Shown one piece after another: positions 32,444 to 42,953 of a DNA stretch of 64,000 bases. The stretch's first letter is position 1. Each line of letters starts with the position of its first letter. The stretch is from Synergistes jonesii (GTDB lineage Bacteria; Synergistota; Synergistia; Synergistales; Synergistaceae): the NCBI RefSeq assembly GCF_000712295.1, contig NZ_JMKI01000004.1:24077-88076 (forward strand), written 5' to 3'. The notes below the pieces were generated by a model that worked only from the letters and a program-made list of their open reading frames with translations, was not told where the DNA came from and ran no database searches. A program made the translations under genes and the position numbers.

Positions 32444-33319
32444 ATGGATAAGATGGATAGCACGCAGCTCCAGACCATTTTGATGGAAAAGGCGCACACG
32501 ATGCCGAACAAGGCGCGCCGCGTAGCGGAATATCTTCTGACGAACATGCGCGAGGCGTCGTTCCGCTCTATAGGCGATATTGCGGACGAACTGAAGGTCT
32601 CGAAGGCCCAGCTCGTGCGCGTGGCTCAGATGCTCGGCTTTACCGGATACGCCGAACTGAAGGCCTGCATGCAGAAGACGATCCTCGAACAGATCAACCC
32701 CGCGGCGCTTCTCGCCAGAGCGGTGAATTCTAACGATTCGTTCCCGGAAAGCGTTTTCAAGGCGGAGCACGCCAACCTCGACGACACGATGGCGCAGATG
32801 TCGCCAAACGACACCGAGCGCTTCAACGAGCTGATCAAAGGCGCGAACAACATCTACTGCATAGGCTGGGGCATCTCCTCGCTTGTAATGGAGCTGATGC
32901 AGATACGCCTGACGGTCATGGGCTGCCGCGCGATACTCTGCCGCCGCGGAGGCCTGTCGCTCTGGGAGCAGGTGCGCGGCGTGCGCAAGGGCGACGTCGT
33001 GATCGTCTGCGAGCTTCCGAGCTACGCTGTGGAAGTCACGGAATCCGTCGAGATAGCTCACAGAAACGGCGCGAAGGTCATAACGCTGACGGACAGCGCC
33101 GCGGCTCCGGTCTGCCGTTTCGCCGATTTGCAGCTCAACGTCTCGGCGAACAGCCCGACCTTCGGCAGCAGCATAATCGGTCCGATATTCCTGACGCACG
33201 TGCTGACGTCGGCTCTCGCCGTGTCGTTGGGCGCGGCGGCGAAGCGTTCTTTCGAGGAGCAGGCAAACTTCCTGCACGACGAAAGAATCTTCCACCCGAT
33301 CTTCGGACTGAAATATTAA
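32444..33319 (+). CDS. MurR/RpiR-family transcriptional regulator
   Basis: A 291-residue regulator. The N-terminal helix-turn-helix (about 1-77, SIGDIADELKVSKAQLVRVAQ) precedes a C-terminal SIS sugar-phosphate-binding domain (about 125-260, YCIGWGISSLVMELMQ then GDVVIVCELPSYAVEV). RpiR regulators usually sense phosphosugars. No sugar-utilisation genes are adjacent, so its regulon lies elsewhere or it controls itself. The gene has its own promoter and terminator. Confidence 0.88.
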   Translation: MDKMDSTQLQTILMEKAHTMPNKARRVAEYLLTNMREASFRSIGDIADELKVSKAQLVRVAQMLGFTGYAELKACMQKTILEQINPAALLARAVNSNDSFPESVFKAEHANLDDTMAQMSPNDTERFNELIKGANNIYCIGWGISSLVMELMQIRLTVMGCRAILCRRGGLSLWEQVRGVRKGDVVIVCELPSYAVEVTESVEIAHRNGAKVITLTDSAAAPVCRFADLQLNVSANSPTFGSSIIGPIFLTHVLTSALAVSLGAAAKRSFEEQANFLHDERIFHPIFGLKY

Positions 33320-33350
33320 TTCTTTTTTTGACGGCGCACATTCAGAAGAC

Positions 33351-33383
33351 GGCGCAGCCGTTGTGGCCGCGCCGCACTTTTTT
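33351..33383 (+). terminator. Terminator of the RpiR-family gene
   Basis: GGCGCAGCC (33351-33359) pairs with GGCCGCGCC (33365-33373) with one mismatch; a T6 run follows at 33378-33383. Confidence 0.65.
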
Positions 33384-33425
33384 GCGGGGCGCCGGCGGAT
33401 GAACGCCCGGCGCGTGGATTTGATT

Positions 33426-34184
33426 ATGAATCTCAGCTTTGATGCGAAGCTTGCGCAGAATTACAAAAGCCGTTCGCAGCAGATACGGGTCATGAGCGAA
33501 GCATGGGGCTCGGATAATTTGTACTGTCCTTGCTGCGGGGGAGAGAAGTTGCAGCGTTTTGAAAACAACAGGCGCGTCGCGGATTTTTTCTGCGATGAGT
33601 GCGGCGAGGAATACGAGCTGAAGAGCAAGGGCGGAAACATCGGCAGAAAGATAGTCGACGGCGCGTACGCTTCCGCGATCGAAAGGATAAACTGCAGCTC
33701 AAACCCGAACTTGCTTGTGCTGCGCTATTGCGGCCTGATTGTCTCAGAGCTCGTATTCGTTCCGAAATTCTTTTTTGTCCCTTCCGTGATCGAAAGAAGA
33801 AAAGCCCTTTCAAAGAACGCACGCCGCGGTGGATGGGAAGGGAGCAACATCCTCTATTCCAAGATTCCGCCGGACGGCAGAATCAGCATTATAAAAGAGG
33901 GCTACGAAACGGATAAGGGCTTCGTCCTCGAAAGCTATCGGAGGATAAAGCCGCTTGAGACGAAGGATATAAAGAAACGCGGGTGGCTGCTTGACGTCCT
34001 GTCGTGCGTGAACGGCGTTGGCGAAGAGTTCGCCCTGAAAGACATATATAAATTTTCAGAAGCGCTGAAAGCGAAACACGCGGAGAACAACAACGTCGAA
34101 GCCAAAATCAGACAGCAGCTTCAGCTTCTGCGCGACAAGGGCTTCATAGAATTCCTTGGCGGGGGTCGCTACCGCAGGCTATAA
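33426..34184 (+). CDS. dpnI: DpnI-family methyl-directed restriction endonuclease
   Basis: A 252-residue homologue of DpnI over its full length. A PD-(D/E)xK domain with zinc cysteines (CPCCG, CDECGEEYELKSK) has the catalytic Asp, Glu and Lys in RVADFFC...EYELKSK. The region RRGGWEGSNI also matches DpnI. A C-terminal winged helix (about 180-252, KIRQQLQLLRDKGFIEF) reads methylated DNA. DpnI cuts only N6-methyladenine GATC, so no protective methylase is needed, and none is here. I start at the ATG 33426 by alignment with DpnI; the ribosome site is weak. Its composition is AT-richer than its neighbours, suggesting transfer. Confidence 0.9.
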   Translation: MNLSFDAKLAQNYKSRSQQIRVMSEAWGSDNLYCPCCGGEKLQRFENNRRVADFFCDECGEEYELKSKGGNIGRKIVDGAYASAIERINCSSNPNLLVLRYCGLIVSELVFVPKFFFVPSVIERRKALSKNARRGGWEGSNILYSKIPPDGRISIIKEGYETDKGFVLESYRRIKPLETKDIKKRGWLLDVLSCVNGVGEEFALKDIYKFSEALKAKHAENNNVEAKIRQQLQLLRDKGFIEFLGGGRYRRL

Positions 34185-34205
34185 CCGGCGCGTGCAAGGT
34201 ATTTT

Positions 34206-35009
34206 TTATTTTTTCCACGACAGAGTTTCTATTTTTTCCATGGGGAAATTCAGCAGCGTATCGGCCTGCGGGGCTTTGCCTTCGGCTAAGCGGTTGAACT
34301 CCGTCAGCATCTTGACGTAGGCCATCCTTTTGTTCGGCGACGTTTCACCGTGCATACCGGCTCTGAGCAGCACGGAGAGTTGTCCGTAGACTGAGGGCAC
34401 GGGGACGAACGCCGGCCCCTCGGGCGTCATCATTATCGTATATATGAATGAATAGCTTTCCGTACCGCCGTACTGCTTTTCAAGAAGCTTGTAGAATGGC
34501 GCGGCGGGCGCTATGTATATGCTCGTGCCCTTAGGCACTTCGATCTTCGCCGGCAGCGCGTGCCATCTCGTGTACTGGAAGGGCGCGGAGGTCACGAAAA
34601 CGTGTGGTGACTGGGTCGTCATGCCTATCCACAGATGTGTCCCGCTGCCCTCGAAGTTCATGAAGGAAAGATTCCACAGAAGGTCGTCCTTTGAATCCTG
34701 ATCGACCTTTGAAAGTATCGCGTTTTCGGAAATGAACGAAAGCCCCTCGAGCCTTTCGAGGCCCCGCGCTCCGGCCGGCGTCCTGAGCCACGCCGAATTT
34801 ATCGTTCCGGCCTCCTGTTCGAGGACGAGAATCATCGGAAAGCCCGGTACCTCGAACGTGCGCAGGCTTACGTTTTTATCGCTGCCTTCCTCGGCCGGCG
34901 CGGCGATCAGTATGAAGGCCGCGGCTGCCAGCATCAGCGGCAGGAAGAGCATCCCGAGCTTTTTGCCGCCGGCGAAGGCGGGGATATTTTTTATATTTTC
35001 GTTATCCAC
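34206..35009 (-). CDS. Hypothetical membrane-anchored protein
   Basis: A 267-residue protein with one N-terminal membrane segment (MLFLPLMLAAAAFILIAAP) after a basic cytoplasmic start, so the bulk is extracytoplasmic. The rest is beta-rich with no recognised domain. It overlaps the end of folK by 19 bp and is the last gene of the folate-linked operon. A link to folate synthesis is not implied; it may simply be co-transcribed. Confidence 0.6.
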   Translation of the reverse strand: MDNENIKNIPAFAGGKKLGMLFLPLMLAAAAFILIAAPAEEGSDKNVSLRTFEVPGFPMILVLEQEAGTINSAWLRTPAGARGLERLEGLSFISENAILSKVDQDSKDDLLWNLSFMNFEGSGTHLWIGMTTQSPHVFVTSAPFQYTRWHALPAKIEVPKGTSIYIAPAAPFYKLLEKQYGGTESYSFIYTIMMTPEGPAFVPVPSVYGQLSVLLRAGMHGETSPNKRMAYVKMLTEFNRLAEGKAPQADTLLNFPMEKIETLSWKK

Positions 35010-35491
35010 GTCATACCCTCCTTTTCAGAATCTGGGAGCGCGTCATACAGCTCCTTTACGCTTTTTTTAAGGACGGGGTGAACGTCGTCCGGTGCGATCT
35101 CGGCGAGCGGCGCGAGCACGAAGCCGCGCTCGTGCATGCGCGGATGCGGGATCGCCATTTCTTCGCTTTCGAAGCGGAGCGAGTCGAAAAATATTATGTC
35201 GATGTCGATCTCCCGCGGCCCCCATCTTTCTCCCGCAGAGCGCCCGAGCTCCGCCTCGGTCTTTTTAAGCAGAAATAACAAATCTTCCGCCGCGAGCCTC
35301 GTAAGCGCCTTGGCGCAGATGTTGAGGAAGAGAGGCTGCTCCGTCACGCCCCACGGCTTCGTCTCGCAGACGCGGCTCGCTGCGGTTATCGTCACGCCTC
35401 CCTCTTCGAGCTTCGCCAGCGCGCTCCTCAGCATCCCCAGCCTGTTCCCTAGGTTGGAGCCGAGAGAGAGGGTTACCGCGTGCTCACTCAT
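34991..35491 (-). CDS. folK: 2-amino-4-hydroxy-6-hydroxymethyldihydropteridine pyrophosphokinase
   Basis: A 166-residue HPPK, transferring pyrophosphate from ATP to hydroxymethyl-dihydropterin in folate synthesis. The signature GPREIDIDIIFFD carries the two magnesium-binding aspartates, with TLSLGSNLGNR near the N-terminus and IPHPRMHERGFVL. The ATG at 35491 follows GGAG. It overlaps the end of folP. The product is the substrate of the FolP enzyme encoded just upstream. Confidence 0.95.
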   Translation of the reverse strand: MSEHAVTLSLGSNLGNRLGMLRSALAKLEEGGVTITAASRVCETKPWGVTEQPLFLNICAKALTRLAAEDLLFLLKKTEAELGRSAGERWGPREIDIDIIFFDSLRFESEEMAIPHPRMHERGFVLAPLAEIAPDDVHPVLKKSVKELYDALPDSEKEGMTWITKI

Positions 35492-36707
35492 AGTCCGCTC
35501 CAATAATGGCTTCCGCCATCATTATAGCCTCTTTGTTCTCCTTTACGTCGTGGACTCTGATTATATCGGCGCGGGCCGCGGCGCAGAGCGCCGTCACGGC
35601 AAGCGTGCCGGCTAAGCGTTCGGCCGGAGTTTCCTTTTTTGTCGCGGCGCCCACGAATCTTTTGCGCGACGCTCCGATCAGCAGAGGATAGCCAAGCGCC
35701 TTGAAGCTTTCGCAGTGGCGCAGGATCATAAGGTTTTGATTGTAATTTTTCGCGAAGCCGATGCCGGGGTCGATTATTATCTTTTCTTTTTCGACGCCGG
35801 AGTCGATCGCTTTGCGCGCCGCGCCGCGCAGGAATTGGCAGACGTCGGATATGAGGTCTTCGTAGCCGCACTGTTCCTGCATGTTCTGCGGCGTGCCGCG
35901 CGTATGCATCACGCAGAGCAGCGCGCGCCCTTCGGCGGCGGCCTCCGCGATCTTTTCGTCGAACTGCAGCCCCGAGATGTCGTTTATGAGATCCGCGCCT
36001 TCGGCGAGCGCCGCGCGCGCCGTCGACGAACGGGTCGTGTCTATAGAAAGCGGCATTTTCGGCAGCTCTTTTCTTATCGCCCTGACGGCGGCTGAGATGC
36101 GCGACATCTCCTCCTCCTCCGGAACGCGTCCGGAGCCCGGGCGCGTCGATTCGGCGCCGAGGTCCAGTATGTCAGCGCCCTCCTCGGCCATTTTCAGCGC
36201 GCGGCGCAGCGCCTGCGAAACGTCGTCTCCGCAGCGGCTGCCGGCGAAGAAGGAATCGTCGGTAAGGTTGATTATCCCCATCAGCAGCATTCTCGATCCA
36301 AACGAGAGCTCTGCGCCGCAGGGCGTTTCCACCCTGCGCGGCTCGAAGGGCGCTACGAGGGAACGGATGTCCGCCGCGAGCTCCGGCAGCTTCCACCACG
36401 GCATCTTTTCCAGCTTCTCAGCGAGGAAGCCGAGCTGCTTGGCCGTGCCGAAAATTATCACGTCGCTTTCCTTGACGCCGCAGGTTATGACCTGTGCGTG
36501 GACGGCCGCATCCCCGCCGCGCGAAAGCATCTCCTGCTTGATGACGGCGGCGGCCGGCGACGGCGCTCCAGTCACGTATATCTGAAGCATTTCGCGGCGC
36601 GCGTCGAAATAGCTCAGCGATCCCTCGCCGCAGCCGATCTTTACCGCAGCCTGTTCGAGCTCTTTTTTGTCTCCTAAGCGAATCAAATGCGCCTGCATAT
36701 CAATCAA
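35484..36707 (-). CDS. folP: Dihydropteroate synthase with N-terminal extension
   Basis: A 407-residue DHPS, condensing hydroxymethyl-dihydropterin pyrophosphate with p-aminobenzoate. The TIM barrel occupies about residues 135-405: MGIINLTDDSFF, DLGAESTRPGS, SIDTTRSSTA, LINDISG and LLIGASRKRFVG. Ordinary DHPS is near 270-280 residues; the extra ~130 N-terminal residues are of unknown role. The gene overlaps its neighbours by 8 bp on both sides, in an operon phosphatase-folP-folK-membrane protein. Confidence 0.93.
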   Translation of the reverse strand: MIDMQAHLIRLGDKKELEQAAVKIGCGEGSLSYFDARREMLQIYVTGAPSPAAAVIKQEMLSRGGDAAVHAQVITCGVKESDVIIFGTAKQLGFLAEKLEKMPWWKLPELAADIRSLVAPFEPRRVETPCGAELSFGSRMLLMGIINLTDDSFFAGSRCGDDVSQALRRALKMAEEGADILDLGAESTRPGSGRVPEEEEMSRISAAVRAIRKELPKMPLSIDTTRSSTARAALAEGADLINDISGLQFDEKIAEAAAEGRALLCVMHTRGTPQNMQEQCGYEDLISDVCQFLRGAARKAIDSGVEKEKIIIDPGIGFAKNYNQNLMILRHCESFKALGYPLLIGASRKRFVGAATKKETPAERLAGTLAVTALCAAARADIIRVHDVKENKEAIMMAEAIIGADYE

Positions 36708-37353
36708 ACTCCTGAACGATGGGAAGTCCCGCCAGATGCTCTGTGAAATTCAGCCCCATTAGGCAGTAGCCGTGAAGCGAGTCGAAGGTCAGCAGGCTGT
36801 ATGAAGCGGTGTCGAAATGTATCCTCCAGTACGACGGACGGCGGATGCCGAGCGCGCCGCCGATGAGCGGCTTGAGCACGCCTCTATGCGCGATGAGCGC
36901 GATCGTGCTGCCTCGGCGCTCTTCTATTATTTTATTGAGATCGGTGAGGGCCCTGTCGCGTACCTGGTCGAGAGTCTCCGCGCCTTCGAGCTTCCACTCC
37001 TCCGGCTGCGTGAGCCACGTATGCCACAGCTCGGGCTGTTCGACTGCGAGCTCGGCTTTTATTCTGTTTTCCCATGCGCCGATGTGTATGTTGCAGAAGC
37101 CGTCGCGCGTTTCGTAGGGCAGGCCGATCGCGTCTCCGAGAATCTTCGCTGTCGTCGTCGCGCGCGAAAGCGGGCTCGAATAAATATATTCGATGCCCTT
37201 ATCCTTGAGGGCCGACGCCAGCGCGTGCGCCTGCATAAGCCCGTTGTCGTTCAGGGGGAAATCTATGCAGCCGCGGATGCGCCTTTCTTTGTTGCCGGCG
37301 CACTCGCCGTGGCGAATCAGATATATGAATGTCTTGTCTCCGTCTTTGTTCAA
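36700..37353 (-). CDS. Histidine phosphatase family protein
   Basis: A 217-residue phosphatase of the phosphoglycerate-mutase-like branch 1. The phospho-histidine motif is LIRHGECAGN near the N-terminus, with LNDNGLMQAHALASALK, YSSPLSRATTT, and a second catalytic His in LIAHRGVLKP. Cobalamin-type alpha-ribazole phosphatases and metabolite phosphatases share this fold; the substrate cannot be decided. Linkage to folP-folK raises the chance of a pterin or nucleotide phosphate substrate. Confidence 0.82.
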   Translation of the reverse strand: MNKDGDKTFIYLIRHGECAGNKERRIRGCIDFPLNDNGLMQAHALASALKDKGIEYIYSSPLSRATTTAKILGDAIGLPYETRDGFCNIHIGAWENRIKAELAVEQPELWHTWLTQPEEWKLEGAETLDQVRDRALTDLNKIIEERRGSTIALIAHRGVLKPLIGGALGIRRPSYWRIHFDTASYSLLTFDSLHGYCLMGLNFTEHLAGLPIVQEFD

Positions 37354-37520
37354 AAGTTGTCACTCCCGCCGCGGCGGCGCGCGGATAAAAAAACAATGCG
37401 GCGCGTCTGCCGCAAAACATTTTTTTATTATACATCAAACACCGGCGAAGAAAACCGCGCAGCGCGCCGCGCGAAAAAAATTCCGGCGAGAAAATCCGCA
37501 AAAATTTTTTTGACCTGTAT

Positions 37521-37549
37521 TGACAAAAGCCATTATGACGATTATTATT
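37521..37549 (+). promoter_or_regulatory. Heat-shock operon promoter
   Basis: TTGACA (37521-37526), a 17-nt spacer and TATTAT (37544-37549). Transcription would start near 37556, upstream of CIRCE. A second TTGACC lies ten bases earlier. Confidence 0.75.
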
Positions 37550-37566
37550 TACTTGTCGTTGGGGTG

Positions 37567-37593
37567 TTGGCACTCGATGTCATCGAGTGCTAA
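37567..37593 (+). promoter_or_regulatory. CIRCE operator (HrcA binding site)
   Basis: TTGGCACTC (37567-37575), a 9-nt spacer and GAGTGCTAA (37585-37593) match the CIRCE inverted repeat, with one G in place of A in the left arm. HrcA binds CIRCE to repress the operon until heat shock. It lies between the promoter and hrcA. Confidence 0.92.
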
Positions 37594-37628
37594 CAAATAG
37601 AGGCAGACGATACGGAAGGTGAGGCGGA

Positions 37629-38633
37629 ATGATCACGGAAAGACAGTTGGAAGTCGTCCTCTCCGTAGTGTACGAGTACATAAAGAGCGGCGAGACCGTC
37701 GGTTCGCGTACCGTTTCGCGCCGCTACCTCACGGGGCGCAGCTCCGCTACGATAAGGAACGAGATGTCCGACCTTGAGGACATGGGCTTCCTGACGCAGA
37801 CCCACGCGTCCTCCGGACGCATCCCGACGACTCAGGGATACAGGCTCTACGTCGACTCGGTGCTCCAGCGCATGAGTAGCGCCGGCCCGTCTGTGAAGCT
37901 GTTGCAGAAAATGATGGAGCACAGGCAGGGGCTCGGCAAAATGCTGGAGCTGGCCTCCGAGATGCTGAGCCGCGTATCCGATTATGTCGGCATCGCCGCG
38001 ATCACGCCGCTCGACACGGTACGCTTCCAGCATGTCAGCTTTGTCCGTCTCGGCGAGAGGCGCGTGCTGCTTCTTATCGTTTTGCAGGGCGGCCTCGTGC
38101 ATCAGAAGTTCATCGACATGACGACGGACATGCCGCAGGAAGAGCTGGACAAGCTCGCGGCGGGCCTCAACCGCTATTCCGGCAGGCCGTGGAGCGAGAT
38201 AAAAGCTTCGCTGAAGACCTCTCTGACCGCTGGACTCAACAGCTGCCGTGAGGCCTGCAGCAGGGCCCTTGCCGCGATAGACGGAATGCTCTGCGCGCCG
38301 AAGACGAGAATCTTCACCGGCTCGCTGAGTGGCATAATGAAGCTGCAGGATTTTCAGGATCTGGGTAAGATTCAGGCTCTCTGTTCCTTTATAGAAGAAG
38401 AAAGCAGCATGACGGCTCTCGTCAACCGCTGCTCTATGAACGAGATGAACGTGATGATAGGCAGAGAAAACGGCGTTCCGGGCATGGAAAGCTCGGCGCT
38501 TGTGGCCGCGACGGGCGAGGCCGGGGGGCAGAAGGCCGTGGTGGGCGTCATCGGCCCCGAGAGGATGGATTACGAAAAAGCTATCAGCGCGATAGACGGG
38601 GTGCTGCGGGAGCTGGACTCCGACCAGAGCTAA
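37629..38633 (+). CDS. hrcA: Heat-inducible transcription repressor HrcA
   Basis: A 334-residue HrcA. The N-terminal winged helix (about 1-75, TVSRRYLTGRSSATIRNEMS) binds CIRCE, and the GAF-like core and dimerisation region follow (ASSGRIPTTQGYRLYV is a family marker). It is first in hrcA-grpE-dnaK-dnaJ, with CIRCE 35 bp upstream, so it represses its own operon, its activity in this family depending on GroEL. The start lies behind AAGGTGAGG. Confidence 0.95.
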   Translation: MITERQLEVVLSVVYEYIKSGETVGSRTVSRRYLTGRSSATIRNEMSDLEDMGFLTQTHASSGRIPTTQGYRLYVDSVLQRMSSAGPSVKLLQKMMEHRQGLGKMLELASEMLSRVSDYVGIAAITPLDTVRFQHVSFVRLGERRVLLLIVLQGGLVHQKFIDMTTDMPQEELDKLAAGLNRYSGRPWSEIKASLKTSLTAGLNSCREACSRALAAIDGMLCAPKTRIFTGSLSGIMKLQDFQDLGKIQALCSFIEEESSMTALVNRCSMNEMNVMIGRENGVPGMESSALVAATGEAGGQKAVVGVIGPERMDYEKAISAIDGVLRELDSDQS

Positions 38634-38647
38634 AGAGGAGAATAGAT

Positions 38648-39196
38648 ATGGACGAGCAGAAAAAACCTAACGCCGAAGAGCCGCAGGCCACGGAAGAAGT
38701 GCTGGAAGCCGCCGAAGAGGCGGAGCAGCGTCCTTCCGAGTGCGACGAGCTCAAAGAAGAGGTAAAAAAATTAAAGGAGGAGGTCGCGCGCGGCAGGGCG
38801 GATTATTTCAACCTGCGCACGAGGATGGAGAGAGACCGCGAGATCAACGCGAAGCTTGCGGCGGAGCAGGCGGTGAAAGAAATGATACCCGTCTTTGAAA
38901 ACCTCGAAAGAATCGCTGACGCCGTGACGGATAAGGAAAGCGCCCTGGCAAAGGGGATGGCGATGGTCATCAAACAGTTTGAAAATGGCCTCTGCAATCT
39001 GGGGCTGGAATTCATCCCGGTAGAGGGAGAGTTCGACCCGTCGCTTCACGAAGCTGTGTCGATGGAGCCGGTCGACGACGCGTCAAGGGACGGACACATA
39101 ATCGGCGCGCTTTGCCGCGGCTACAAGCTGGCGGGGCGTGTGCTGAAAGCGCCGCAGGTGCGCGTCGGAAAGTACAGCGGCGGACAGGATAATTGA
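38648..39196 (+). CDS. grpE: Nucleotide exchange factor GrpE
   Basis: A 182-residue GrpE that releases ADP from DnaK. An acidic unstructured N-terminus and long coiled coil (about 15-85) precede the beta domain, with VIKQFENGLCNLGLEFI and the C-terminal GYKLAGRVLKAPQVRVGK marker. AGAGGAG lies upstream of the ATG. It sits 14 bp after hrcA in the heat-shock operon. Confidence 0.95.
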   Translation: MDEQKKPNAEEPQATEEVLEAAEEAEQRPSECDELKEEVKKLKEEVARGRADYFNLRTRMERDREINAKLAAEQAVKEMIPVFENLERIADAVTDKESALAKGMAMVIKQFENGLCNLGLEFIPVEGEFDPSLHEAVSMEPVDDASRDGHIIGALCRGYKLAGRVLKAPQVRVGKYSGGQDN

Positions 39197-39243
39197 TAAT
39201 TAAGGAAACAAAAGGGGCGGCAGCGCCCGTTAAAAATTTATAA

Positions 39244-41094
<1,851 letters not shown>

Positions 41095-41113
41095 TCCTCA
41101 AAAAATAGCCAAG

Positions 41114-41142
41114 TATGCCGCAGAGGATACCTCTGCGGCATA
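41114..41142 (+). terminator. Perfect hairpin between dnaK and dnaJ
   Basis: A 13-bp perfect stem (41114-41126 with 41130-41142) closes on an ATA loop. No T-tract follows, so it more likely attenuates or stabilises the dnaK transcript than fully terminates it. Confidence 0.6.
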
Positions 41143-41262
41143 TTAGTGAGATATGCGGCGCAGGCGGCTCTCCCAGATTTTTAACTAATCTTGACAAATA
41201 GCCGCCCTGTTGTATAATCCGTTGCTGTAAATGCGTAAATTTTATTGAGAGGTGAGGCGCTG

Positions 41263-42381
41263 ATGGCTGCTCCCGGTAAAAAGGACTATTACGAAATATT
41301 GGGCGTTAGCCGGGAAGCATCGGCTGACGACATAAAGAAGGCTTACCGTACGCTGACGAGGAAATATCATCCGGACGCAAACCCGGGCGACAAAGAGGCG
41401 GAAGCCAAATATAAAGAGATAAATGAGGCGAACGAGGTCCTGAGCGATCCTAAGAAACGCGCGCAGTACGACCAGTTCGGCTATGTCGGCGACATGCCGC
41501 CCGAGGGCTTCGGAGGCTTTGGCGGCTTCGGAGGTCAGGGGCAGACCTTCACCCAGGAGGATATAGGCGATCTCTTCGGCAATCTATTCGGCGGAGGCTT
41601 CGGCGGCCGCAGGCGTTCGGCGAACCCGAACGCGCCGAGGCGCGGCGCCGACCTTGAGGCGACGGTAAGGCTGACGCTCGAAGAGGCTTACAGAGGAGTT
41701 ACGCGCAAGCTGGAAATCCCGCGCCTCGATACATGCAGGCGCTGCGGTGGTAGCGGCGCGGAGCCGGGCAGCAGCGTCAACGTTTGTCCGACCTGCCACG
41801 GCAGCGGCCAGATCTTCCAGGTCGTCAACACGCCGTTCGGACAGATGCAGCAGTCCGGCACATGCCCGACCTGCCGCGGCAAGGGCAAGACCGTCGATAA
41901 GGTATGCACCGAATGTCGCGGCAAGGGACGCGTCAGGCGCACGGCCACGGTAGATGTCAAAATACCTGCCGGAGCCGACAACGGAATGCGCCTGCGTGTA
42001 TCGAGTAAGGGCGAGGCTGGCGTGAACGGCGGCCCTTCCGGCGACCTCTTTATTTTGACCGAAGTCATGCCCGACGCGAGATTCACGCGCAGGGACGACG
42101 ACCTCAACACGACCGTTGAGATAACCTTTCCGCAGGCCGCGCTCGGCTGCGAAGTAAAGGTGGAGACCTTCGACGGCATAGAGAAGCTCGACATACCGGC
42201 CGGCACCCAGGCGGGCTCCAAACTGCGCATCAGAGGGCGCGGAATGCCGCGCCTGAAGACGAAGGGAAACGGCGACATGAACATACTCGTAAAGATAAAA
42301 GTCCCGAGGACCCTGACGCAGAAGGAGCGTAAACTGCTGAAAGAGCTGGCGAAGGAAAGCGGCGTGGAGACGGCGGGATAG
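41263..42381 (+). CDS. dnaJ: Chaperone DnaJ (Hsp40)
   Basis: A 372-residue type I DnaJ, the co-chaperone that stimulates DnaK ATPase and delivers substrates. The J domain (about 6-72) has the HPD motif in [11 protein letters not shown] Gly/Phe-rich segment follows, then the zinc domain with four CxxCxGxG repeats ([32 protein letters not shown]), and the C-terminal substrate domain. The ATG at 41263 follows GAGGTGAGG. It closes the heat-shock operon. Confidence 0.97.
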   Translation: MAAPGKKDYYEILGVSREASADDIKKAYRTLTRKYHPDANPGDKEAEAKYKEINEANEVLSDPKKRAQYDQFGYVGDMPPEGFGGFGGFGGQGQTFTQEDIGDLFGNLFGGGFGGRRRSANPNAPRRGADLEATVRLTLEEAYRGVTRKLEIPRLDTCRRCGGSGAEPGSSVNVCPTCHGSGQIFQVVNTPFGQMQQSGTCPTCRGKGKTVDKVCTECRGKGRVRRTATVDVKIPAGADNGMRLRVSSKGEAGVNGGPSGDLFILTEVMPDARFTRRDDDLNTTVEITFPQAALGCEVKVETFDGIEKLDIPAGTQAGSKLRIRGRGMPRLKTKGNGDMNILVKIKVPRTLTQKERKLLKELAKESGVETAG

Positions 42382-42467
42382 ACGCGCTTTGCGCGACTGA
42401 GTGAACTTTAAGAAATAGTATGTTTCTTATGTTTGAACCTCTACATTGTAAAAAATGAAAAATTGCA

Positions 42468-42499
42468 TTTCCGCAGACATACTCTGCGGAAATTTTTTT
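42468..42499 (+). terminator. Terminator of the heat-shock operon
   Basis: TTTCCGCAGA (42468-42477) pairs with TCTGCGGAAA (42483-42492), then T7. A textbook intrinsic terminator. The remaining AT-rich DNA to 42953 holds a possible promoter at 42726 and no ORF I can support. Confidence 0.85.
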
Positions 42500-42725
42500 G
42501 CGTCCCGATTATTTTGTGAAAGAATAGTACTCTACCCCATATAGCTGAAAAACTATGCCGTTGGAAGGCTTAAATAGTGTTTGAAGACTAAGCGGCCGTG
42601 TTTGAAAGTTATTAGAAAAAAGAAATAGTTTTTGTAAATATCAATATAAACTAAGCATATTAAAACGTTTAGTTTATTATTTTTAATAAATAAAAATAAC
42701 AATTACAATTTTTCCACTCTAACTA

Positions 42726-42755
42726 TTGACGTCGTATGATGTTAGGCATTAGAAT
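42726..42755 (+). promoter_or_regulatory. Possible promoter of the carboxypeptidase gene
   Basis: TTGACG (42726-42731), an 18-nt spacer and TAGAAT (42750-42755) within a very AT-rich stretch. It would give a long leader of about 190 nt, so a promoter nearer the gene is also possible. Confidence 0.35.
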
Positions 42756-42953
42756 AAAAAAACTCATATTATTGTAGTATCAATGGACTAAGATTGCGGC
42801 TTTAATGATTTCGCTACAATGTCAGAGAGACGCTGGCGAAAATGTTTTGTCGAAATTACTTAGCCCATTTGTATAAAGGAGGTGTAATTTCTTAAATACT
42901 GCGCTGTTATTGGTCGATCGGAGATTTAAACATCCTGAAGGGGGAACTTAGTA

